A stretch of DNA of 5,075 nt. Source: an uncultured Bacteroidales bacterium. Its GTDB lineage: Bacteria > Bacteroidota > Bacteroidia > Bacteroidales > Muribaculaceae. The notes below the pieces were generated by a model that was given only the letters and a program-made list of their open reading frames with translations, was not told the origin of the DNA and did no database searches. Shown in pieces: positions 1 through 5,075 of this stretch (positions are counted from its first letter, which is position 1; every line of letters begins with the position of its first letter). The DNA lies in the NCBI GenBank assembly GCA_947176515.1, contig CAMWQZ010000130.1, positions 1 to 5,075 on the forward strand. The letters run 5' to 3'. The position numbers and the translations under genes are program-made.

Positions 1-62
1 TGAAGAGCCGCATCTTCTTCGCCCGTAAGAAACTCCAGGAGCGCTTCGCTGACTATCGTTAA
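1..62 (+). CDS. C-terminal end of a probable ECF-type RNA polymerase sigma factor (5' part outside the window)
   Basis: Only the last 19 complete codons and the TAA at 60-62 are present; the first two bases finish a codon begun outside the window. The tail reads KSRIFFARKKLQERFADYR. A basic helix of the form (GTV)KSRxxxARKKLxE is typical of the end of sigma-70 region 4.2 in ECF sigma factors, where the recognition helix contacts the -35/-33 element. In that family the preceding residues are usually G-T-V, and the 'tg' at 1-2 is compatible with a GTG valine codon. Such proteins guide core polymerase to specific promoters, often paired with an anti-sigma factor. Nothing upstream is visible, so the subgroup and target genes cannot be named. 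An alternative is another helix-turn-helix regulator with a LuxR/sigma-4-like end. The assignment rests on about 19 residues. Confidence 0.62.
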   Translation, partial: KSRIFFARKKLQERFADYR

Positions 63-63
63 T

Positions 64-136
64 CAATGCACGATTCAAAATTCACAATTCACAATCAAAT
101 GTTAATTGTGCATTGTGCATCGTGAATTGTGAATTG
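64..136. repeat. Heptad-built imperfect inverted repeat (extragenic palindromic element)
   Basis: Two 32-base arms, 64-95 and 105-136, are reverse complements at 26 of 32 positions, separated by a 9-base spacer (96-104). Each arm is built from degenerate 7-base units. The left arm reads caatgca, cgattca, aaattca, caattca, caatcaa (64-98). The right reads aattgtg, cattgtg, catcgtg, aattgtg, aattgaa (104-138). The inner core aattcacaattcac (79-92) pairs perfectly with 122-135. Folded as RNA it would make a long AT-rich hairpin in the 3' untranslated region of the upstream gene, because it starts two bases after that gene's stop and lies before its terminator. From memory, similar AATTCAC-type repeats occur between genes in gut Bacteroidales. 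No coding capacity is seen. Confidence 0.75.
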
Positions 137-209
137 AACAAGCTTGTCATTATTCATTTTTAACTCATAATTTTTCACTTACTTAGTTGCTTGTTGCTTT
201 ACTACATAG

Positions 210-236
210 ACCGCGACCCCAAAGTCGCGGTTTTTT
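210..236 (+). terminator. Rho-independent terminator of the upstream plus-strand gene
   Basis: A 7-bp perfect GC-rich stem, ccgcgac (211-217) with gtcgcgg (224-230), encloses a 6-base loop (cccaaa). It is followed directly by six T residues (231-236); A210 can also pair with T231. The T tract lies only on the plus-strand side, so it should end transcription coming from the left. It is about 150 bases past the sigma-factor stop codon with no other gene between, so it most likely ends that transcript. Confidence 0.85.
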
Positions 237-280
237 ATTGTTTAGACCAGAGTACCATAGAGCCAAAGAGGTTGAGAGTT

Positions 281-333
281 ATTAACACAACAACCGCGTT
301 GAGACTGACAGTCTCAACGCGGTTGTTGTTAAT
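281..333 (-). terminator. Long hairpin 3' of the beta-galactosidase gene, probable terminator (possibly bidirectional)
   Basis: A perfect 19-bp stem, 288-306 against 310-328, has a 3-base loop (gac). It is extended by a further 5 bp (281-285 with 329-333) after a 2-base bulge (286-287). On the minus strand it begins about 24 bases after the galactosidase stop codon, the right place for a terminator. The descending side ends in a T-rich but not pure T run (ttgttgtgttaataa), so it is a less classic terminator than the one at 210-236. On the plus strand the run after the stem is ttaataaatg, also weak. The stem strength supports termination or 3'-end protection. Confidence 0.7.
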
Positions 334-352
334 AAATGTGGGTTGGGATAGA

Positions 353-3300
353 TTAGTCGGCGATTACTTCAAATTCGGCGCCTGAGGCGTAGTCGTTGCC
401 TGACTGTGAGTTGAGAGCCATGAAACGGACATAGCGGCCGCTGACTGGATGATCAAAGGTGACGTTTTTCTGAGCAGAGCCTTTTGCAAACGTTCCCTTA
501 GCGACGGGCTCACCCCAGTTTTGTCCGTCGGTGCTGACATAAATCTCGTAATCTTTCACGTTGCCGTTGGAGTTGCCGTCCTGACGGGGCAGATAATTGA
601 AGCCCTTGATGTTTTTGACTTCTCCGGCATCGAAATCAACCCAGTGAGGATATGTTGCAACGGTCACAGACCACATGGTGTGCCAGATTGTCGATGGGTC
701 ACCGTCGGTTAGGTGAGATGCATCGCCAAAATCAGGTTCCTGACTACTTGCGAAAATAGCTTCGGTGCGGACTGCATCCATCTTCGGGAATGAAGCGGTG
801 GCGACGATATTGCCTATTTTATTTTTGTCCTTCTTTGATTTCGGAGTCTCCTGCACCCAAGCGGTCACGGTAGAAGCAGAGCGGAGCTCGAACGGTCCGT
901 CGTAGACTTTCGGTGTCTTAGCGCCGTCGATAGTGAAGAGCACTTTTGACGTAGAGTCAGGAACATTGATACTAACCATGCCGAGGCGGTTACGGCTGAT
1001 GCCCAACGGCTGAGAGCCTTTCGGTCGCACTGATGCGAGAGTCTGGAGCTGCTGCTTGTCAGCCGGGCGAATAATGAACGAGAAGCGATGTTCGGTAGCC
1101 TTCACACGGTCGGGCTCGAGCGGTCCGCCTTGCCCACAGCTCGCGCCGCCGAGACCTGTGACACCGAGGTCAAGATGAAGCACGGTTGATTTGCTTTCGG
1201 GGAGCTTGTAGGGATGGTCGGCCTTGAAAAGTTGCATTTCGGTGTAAGGCAATGCGGTCATCGACATTAGTTCAGGCGCGATGAAAAGCACACCTCGATT
1301 ACCGTCAGTCAGCGCAGCCCAACGCACTTCTTCGCGGTTGCCGTTGCTCTGAGGACGGGTGTAGTTAGTCATCATGTCTGCGACTTTAGCTGTGTAGCGT
1401 CCTACGAACTGGCCGGTCTTACGGTCATTATAGTTCTCCTCCGGGCCGCGGCCATAATATGTTACTTCGCCAAGCGACTGAGGCACTTCGAGTGTGTAGC
1501 CAAGACGCGGAAGGACTATTGACGGGTTGTTGGAATTGATTATAGCGTTGAGCTCAACCGATCCGTCGGGGTAAACCGTCCATATCTGGTTAGTAGTAAT
1601 CTTGAAGTCATTGGGACCGAAGGGCTCTGAACCGCTCTCGTCAATTGAGTATGTGCCGCGTGAATTGCCATTACCGCCAACCATGCGGCCACCGCGAGGC
1701 GCCTGAGATTCAATAGTGAATGAAAGCGCCGGATTACCATTGACGTCAATGAAGGAATTGAAGGCGGTGACGCGATGCTTGAGGTTGTAAAGACCGTTGG
1801 CAAACCATTGGCCTGAAATCCAATTGTCGTTATTGAGGTAAGCACGGAATGCGTCGAGCGCAGGGCCATGACCGGGAACGATTGCATCCATGCCACCATA
1901 GTTAAGTGAAAACAGGGTACCGGTATTGAGGTCAAACACAGCCTTGAAATTGTCGCCTGTGAATGTGATAACAGCGCCGTTTGAATCGGCTTTTACTTCG
2001 CCGCCTTTGGCCGAACACTTCATGCAGTGGATGCCGGTAGCAGCCTTAACCGGCAGCTGCTCTGCCATCTGAACATAGCCCTTTTCAGCCCAGGGTTTAT
2101 CTTCTGCGAGGCGGAATTCAACTGTGACGAAGTATTCACCCTCGGGGTCGAGTTTCGAATAATCGTAGGGGATGGTGAAATTGAGTTTCTGACGGGGACC
2201 AACTGCCATGCGCGGACCGATGAGCGCATCGCCGCTCTCCACTTCCACGCCGTCGCGCATCAGACGCCAGCCTATTTCGTAGCCTTCGAGCGGCACGAAG
2301 TAGTTCTTGTTGAAAATCTCAATCTGTCCTTTGGTCATATCGACGGGAGCGACGGCGACGTTCTGATAAACCTTTTTAACTTCGTGGTACTGAGGTTTAG
2401 GCTCCATATCGCCGAAAATGATACCATTCATCACAAACTGACCGTCTGAGGGATTGTCACCGAAGTCGCCGCCGAACGCAAGATAGCGGTCGCCAGTCTC
2501 GGGGTCGTAGTTATAGAGCGACTGGTCAATCCAGTCCCAGATAGCGCCGCCCATGAAGAAGTTGGTGCTCTCCATCGCGTCCCAGTAGTCAACGAGGTTG
2601 CCGACGGCGTTACCCATCGAGTGAGCATACTCAGAAATATGGAAAGGATACTTGATATTGGTCTTGCCTGTTACAGCCTGACGCACCCAGTTGATTGAAG
2701 GATACTGGTTTGAGCCCATATCAACGATATCATTGTTACGCTCATACTGCACGGGGCGCGAGGTGTCGAATGCCTTGATGGCGTTATAGGCGGTCACGAA
2801 GTTTTCGCCGGGGCCTGCTTCATTACCGAGTGACCAGATTACGACCGACGGGCTGTTGACGGTTGAGTGAACGAGCTCCATATCACGCGCTACGTGAGCA
2901 GCTTTAAATTCAGGAACGTGAGAGAGCGACGCCTTGCCGTAATAATATTCGTGTGACTCGAGGTTAGCTTCATCCTCGAGATAGATGCCATATTTATCGC
3001 AAAGATAGTACCAGTATGGAGCATCGGGATAATGAGAGTTGCGCACATGATTGATGTTGGCGCGTTTCATCATCATCACTTCTTTTTCCATCCAGTCGCG
3101 GTCGATGGCATGGCCTTTCGACGGGCTTGTCTCATGGCGGTTCACGCCCTTGAGTTTCACTGGCCGACCATTGACATAGAAATAACGGCCGGCAAGTCCG
3201 AATTCGTCTTCTTCAGCCGGCGTGTCGCGAATCTCAACCTTACGGAAACCAACATAGGTCGACACGGTCTCGATAACCTTGCCTTTGTTGTCTTTGAGCT

Positions 3301-4420
3301 GGCCTATGAGGGTGTAACGCCATGGTTCTTCTGCGCTCCACTTACGGGGATTGCTCATTTTAAGCACTGCCGAAACTTCTGTTTCTGCGCCTTTAGCCAC
3401 ATTTACGGGAGTGGAAACAGCTCCAACGCCAGCCACTGGCTCGTTTTCATCGCTATAAAGACGGTTAGCGTAGAGCGTATAGTCCATGAAGAGACCCTTC
3501 ATATCTTTTTTACCGAGATTGCGGAGCGTAGCAGTGATAGCGAGTTCGCCGTCGGTGTAATTATTGGTAAGGTCGGGGATGACGACAAGGTCACGCACCT
3601 GCATCGACGGTGTAGAGTAGAGCGACACCGAGCGGAATATGCCGGGCAGACGGAACATGTCCTGAGCCTCAAAGAATGATCCGTCGCTGTTACGGTACAC
3701 TTCTACAGCCACAGTGTTCTCACCTTTCTTGTTTAGATAAGGGGTGATGTTGAAGCGAGCCGCGTTACGTGAATTTTTGCTGAAACCGACATATTTGCCG
3801 TTAATCCAGAGGTAGAAGAACGAGTCAACACCATCGAAATTGATAAAGACTTCGCGGTCTTTCCAGTCTGCCGGGACTTCAAAGGTTCGGCGATATGAAC
3901 CGACTTCGTTGCGGAAATCATAAGCCGTCCAGTCTTCTGGGGGTGTGCGCATGACGCCGCCGCGCCAGTCATCAACCTTCACCTCATGCCAGAAAATAAC
4001 TTTCTGATTTACATATATTGGTTTGCCATAAGCCTGTGAGCCGTCGGGGCGCAGACCGGCGATGTTCCAGTTTGATGGCACTTCGATATCGTCCCACGAC
4101 GAGGTGTCGAAATCGGGTTTATAAAAATCTTTCGGACGGCCTGACGGCTCGTTTACCCAATGGAATTTCCATGTGCCGTCGAGCGACATCCAGTATTCAC
4201 TGTATTCCGGGAGCACTTTACGCGCATTCTCTACCGACGCAAAGGGATAGAACGTTGCCCTTGGTTGCTCTTTGTTATAAGCGAGTGAGTCAGGCGATTG
4301 CCACTCATGACCGCCCGGGGCCGGGTCATTGCCGTAATAGAATCCTTCGAGCGACTGAGCGCCGGTCGAAACTGACAGTAGTGCAGCGAGCACACCCGTG
4401 CAGATTAAGGTCTTGTTCAT
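353..4420 (-). CDS. Secreted GH2 beta-galactosidase (LacZ-like) with C-terminal CBM32 / F5-8 type C domain
   Basis: 1355 residues against about 1024 for E. coli LacZ; it hydrolyses terminal beta-D-galactosyl residues by the retaining GH2 mechanism. Residues 1-21 are a type I signal peptide (basic N2-K3, hydrophobic core, likely cleavage after A21 in STGA-QS), so it is exported. Domains: sugar-binding jelly roll about 55-270; Ig-like GH2 domain 273-391; TIM barrel 393-685; second Ig-like (DUF4981-type) 693-790; Bgal_small_N 818-1117; chitobiase-C-like segment 1140-1212; F5/8 type C (CBM32) 1214-1354 with IWHTMW and PHW motifs. Acid/base E534 (WSLGNEAGPG) and nucleophile E597 (ISEYAHSMGN) match E. 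coli E461 and E537. E488/H490 match metal ligands E416/H418; N138, D254, H463, Y573, W628, F662 and N665 match other active-site residues. E. coli W999 is replaced by C1095, and a loop at 139-173 is about 17 residues longer. The start is chosen for the signal peptide and correctly placed promoter. Natural substrate is inferred only; other host or plant galactosides are as likely as lactose. Confidence 0.95.
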   Translation of the reverse strand: MNKTLICTGVLAALLSVSTGAQSLEGFYYGNDPAPGGHEWQSPDSLAYNKEQPRATFYPFASVENARKVLPEYSEYWMSLDGTWKFHWVNEPSGRPKDFYKPDFDTSSWDDIEVPSNWNIAGLRPDGSQAYGKPIYVNQKVIFWHEVKVDDWRGGVMRTPPEDWTAYDFRNEVGSYRRTFEVPADWKDREVFINFDGVDSFFYLWINGKYVGFSKNSRNAARFNITPYLNKKGENTVAVEVYRNSDGSFFEAQDMFRLPGIFRSVSLYSTPSMQVRDLVVIPDLTNNYTDGELAITATLRNLGKKDMKGLFMDYTLYANRLYSDENEPVAGVGAVSTPVNVAKGAETEVSAVLKMSNPRKWSAEEPWRYTLIGQLKDNKGKVIETVSTYVGFRKVEIRDTPAEEDEFGLAGRYFYVNGRPVKLKGVNRHETSPSKGHAIDRDWMEKEVMMMKRANINHVRNSHYPDAPYWYYLCDKYGIYLEDEANLESHEYYYGKASLSHVPEFKAAHVARDMELVHSTVNSPSVVIWSLGNEAGPGENFVTAYNAIKAFDTSRPVQYERNNDIVDMGSNQYPSINWVRQAVTGKTNIKYPFHISEYAHSMGNAVGNLVDYWDAMESTNFFMGGAIWDWIDQSLYNYDPETGDRYLAFGGDFGDNPSDGQFVMNGIIFGDMEPKPQYHEVKKVYQNVAVAPVDMTKGQIEIFNKNYFVPLEGYEIGWRLMRDGVEVESGDALIGPRMAVGPRQKLNFTIPYDYSKLDPEGEYFVTVEFRLAEDKPWAEKGYVQMAEQLPVKAATGIHCMKCSAKGGEVKADSNGAVITFTGDNFKAVFDLNTGTLFSLNYGGMDAIVPGHGPALDAFRAYLNNDNWISGQWFANGLYNLKHRVTAFNSFIDVNGNPALSFTIESQAPRGGRMVGGNGNSRGTYSIDESGSEPFGPNDFKITTNQIWTVYPDGSVELNAIINSNNPSIVLPRLGYTLEVPQSLGEVTYYGRGPEENYNDRKTGQFVGRYTAKVADMMTNYTRPQSNGNREEVRWAALTDGNRGVLFIAPELMSMTALPYTEMQLFKADHPYKLPESKSTVLHLDLGVTGLGGASCGQGGPLEPDRVKATEHRFSFIIRPADKQQLQTLASVRPKGSQPLGISRNRLGMVSINVPDSTSKVLFTIDGAKTPKVYDGPFELRSASTVTAWVQETPKSKKDKNKIGNIVATASFPKMDAVRTEAIFASSQEPDFGDASHLTDGDPSTIWHTMWSVTVATYPHWVDFDAGEVKNIKGFNYLPRQDGNSNGNVKDYEIYVSTDGQNWGEPVAKGTFAKGSAQKNVTFDHPVSGRYVRFMALNSQSGNDYASGAEFEVIAD

Positions 4421-4462
4421 GATAAAGATATTGTTTTGTTAGGTGATTTTGTACTGAAATCA

Positions 4463-4494
4463 CAAAGTTATGAAAAATCCGTTTACCTTGCAAA
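4463..4494 (-). promoter_or_regulatory. Bacteroidetes-type promoter of the beta-galactosidase gene
   Basis: Read on the minus strand, TTTG (4494-4491) is followed after exactly 20 bases by TAACTTTG (4470-4463), a full match to the Bacteroidetes -33 TTTG / -7 TAnnTTTG consensus at the normal spacing. Transcription should begin a few bases downstream, leaving a leader of roughly 35-40 bases before the ATG at 4420. That leader is A/T-rich with no Shine-Dalgarno motif, as is usual in this phylum. Confidence 0.8.
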
Positions 4495-4519
4495 GAATAG
4501 TGATCGCACGCTTCCCGGC

Positions 4520-4536
4520 GACCCACGTTGTGGGTC
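4520..4536. other. Small GC-rich hairpin in the divergent intergenic region
   Basis: gacccac (4520-4526) and gtgggtc (4530-4536) form a perfect 7-bp stem with loop gtt. A competing 5-bp pairing, cgttg with caacg (4526-4530 with 4538-4542), overlaps it. It lies about 25 bases upstream of the -33 element of the galactosidase promoter and about 40 bases upstream of the ORF6N promoter, a position suited to a regulator-binding dyad. It has no T tract of terminator quality directly after the stem on either strand. Function is unknown. Confidence 0.45.
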
Positions 4537-4575
4537 TCAACGCGTTTGTGCATAAATTTTTACGAGAATAGCTCA

Positions 4576-4604
4576 TTGTGATTGTATATTTCTTTGTAAC
4601 TTTG
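4576..4604 (+). promoter_or_regulatory. Probable Bacteroidetes-type promoter of the ORF6N gene
   Basis: TAACTTTG at 4597-4604 fully matches the -7 consensus TAnnTTTG and is identical to the -7 box of the divergent galactosidase promoter. The upstream element is weak: TTG at 4576-4578, 18 bases before the -7 box. The predicted leader is about 20-25 bases, A/T-rich and without a Shine-Dalgarno sequence. The -7 box is convincing; the -33 assignment is tentative. Confidence 0.6.
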
Positions 4605-4632
4605 CGTTTAAAGTTAAATTTTACATCAAAAA

Positions 4633-5075
4633 ATGACTGGCATTATTAGAGTTGAACAGGTTAAGAATACATTGGTATCGTTAAGAGGCCAGCATGTTAT
4701 TTTGGCGGCTGATGTCGCCAAGCTTTATGGAGTAGAAACTAAAATTATAAATCAAGCTGTAAAAAACAATCCAAATAAATTTCCACAAGGATTTGTTTAT
4801 GAGCTAACTAAAGAAGAATGGGATGTTCTAAGGTCAAAAATTTTGACCTTAGAACATCAGACAGGTAAAGGGAAACATCCGAAATACCTTCCCAAAGCCT
4901 TTACAGAAAAAGGCCTGTACATGCTCGCTACTATATTGAAGAGTCCAATTGCGACCCAAACCACATTAGCAATTGTAAATACCTTTGCCGAGGTAAGGGA
5001 GTTGAAAAATCGAATATTGGAAGTGCATGACGCGAGCTTGCAGGAAGAAAAGAATATCGGGATGAAACGAATTGG
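4633..5075 (+). CDS. ORF6N-domain (KilA-N-related) DNA-binding protein, 3' end outside the window
   Basis: An open frame runs from ATG 4633 through 147 full codons to the window edge with no stop, so it is the N-terminal part of a longer protein. Residues about 5-125 match the ORF6N pattern: an RGQHVILAADVAKLYGVET segment (18-36), a KIINQAVKNNPNKFP helix region (37-51), FVYELTKEEWDVLRSKI (54-70), then KYLPKAFTEKGLYMLATILK (84-103) and a helical tail (NTFAEVRELKNRILE, 116-130). ORF6N domains are relatives of the phage KilA-N domain, found in phage antirepressor-like proteins and in many Bacteroidales chromosomal genes; DNA binding is inferred from the family. The acidic/basic tail from about 118 looks like the start of a helical or coiled-coil C-terminal region. 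My hand count of GC is 168 of 443 bases (about 38%), well below the neighbouring galactosidase gene, which suggests acquisition by transfer. The start is supported by the well-placed -7 box about 29 bases upstream. A perfect palindrome lies inside it. Confidence 0.85.
   Translation, partial: MTGIIRVEQVKNTLVSLRGQHVILAADVAKLYGVETKIINQAVKNNPNKFPQGFVYELTKEEWDVLRSKILTLEHQTGKGKHPKYLPKAFTEKGLYMLATILKSPIATQTTLAIVNTFAEVRELKNRILEVHDASLQEEKNIGMKRI
4822..4858. repeat. Perfect 37-base palindrome within the ORF6N coding sequence
   Basis: Arms gatgttctaaggtcaaaa (4822-4839) and ttttgaccttagaacatc (4841-4858) are exact reverse complements over 18 bp with a single central base (A4840). The symmetry stops sharply: G4821 does not pair with A4859. 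It covers codons 64-75 of the ORF6N gene, encoding DVLRSKILTLEH. In mRNA it would fold into a strong hairpin, the innermost A/T bases forming the loop. No T tract follows, so it is not a terminator. Whether it is a DNA-binding site, an RNA structure or a recombination site cannot be told from the sequence. Confidence 0.9.

Noticed and set aside
64..138. Short CRISPR-like array
   Set aside because: The units are contiguous 7-mers without spacers and are arranged as an inverted repeat, so this is not a CRISPR.
191..385. 64-codon plus-strand open frame starting at TTG
   Set aside because: It runs through two terminator-like hairpins and into the end of the galactosidase gene, and its protein shows no family features.
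3032..3679. 215-codon plus-strand open frame opposite the galactosidase
   Set aside because: It lies wholly antisense to a well-supported GH2 domain, has no recognisable domain and no promoter, and looks like a by-product of codon use in the real gene. The other antisense or out-of-frame reading frames within 353-4420 are rejected for the same reason.
4385..4420. Lipoprotein signal because of cysteine 7 in the galactosidase
   Set aside because: The cysteine is before the hydrophobic core and no lipobox (L-[AS]-[GA]-C) is present; a type I signal peptide cleaved near A21 fits better.
4326..4553. 75-codon minus-strand open frame across the galactosidase start
   Set aside because: It overlaps the promoter, leader and signal-peptide region in another frame, and the product is not recognisable.
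4520..4560. Terminator for a gene entering from outside
   Set aside because: No gene reads into this point on either strand, and the A/T run after the stem starts about 15 bases too late.
4822..4858. Intragenic rho-independent terminator
   Set aside because: The stem is strong but AT-rich, no T tract follows it, and the reading frame continues for at least 72 more codons with good ORF6N similarity.

Overview
The window looks like a gut-type Bacteroidales chromosome. The evidence is two promoters of the Bacteroidetes form (TAnnTTTG at -7 with TTTG or TTG about 20 bases upstream), start codons in A/T-rich leaders without a Shine-Dalgarno sequence, a secreted GH2 beta-galactosidase carrying a C-terminal CBM32-type domain, and an ORF6N-domain gene. 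A family such as Muribaculaceae would fit the roughly 50-60% GC of the large gene, but the sequence alone does not settle this.

Layout from left to right. Bases 1-62 hold the last 19 full codons and stop of a plus-strand gene, most likely an ECF-type RNA polymerase sigma factor. Bases 63-352 contain no credible gene. They hold a heptad-built inverted repeat (64-136), an AT-rich stretch with no clear signal (137-209), a classic rho-independent terminator for the plus-strand gene (210-236), and a second, longer hairpin (281-333) that lies where the 3' end of the minus-strand gene needs a terminator. Bases 353-4420 (minus strand) are one intact 1355-residue gene for an exported LacZ-like GH2 beta-galactosidase with all catalytic residues present, extended by a chitobiase-C-like segment and an F5/8 type C (CBM32) domain. 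Bases 4421-4632 are a divergent intergenic region with a good minus-strand promoter, a small GC-rich hairpin and a plausible plus-strand promoter. From 4633 to the window edge runs the first 147 codons of an AT-rich plus-strand gene for an ORF6N (KilA-N-related) DNA-binding protein, with a perfect 37-base palindrome inside its coding sequence.

The genes do not form one operon: the sigma-factor end and the galactosidase converge, and the galactosidase and ORF6N gene diverge. The galactosidase is probably a stand-alone glycan-degrading enzyme of the periplasm or cell surface; no SusC/SusD pair or glycan sensor is visible here. The most unusual signal is the perfect palindrome inside the ORF6N coding region. 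The next is the heptad palindrome lying between the sigma-factor stop and its terminator. I see no evidence of a complete new system within the window.
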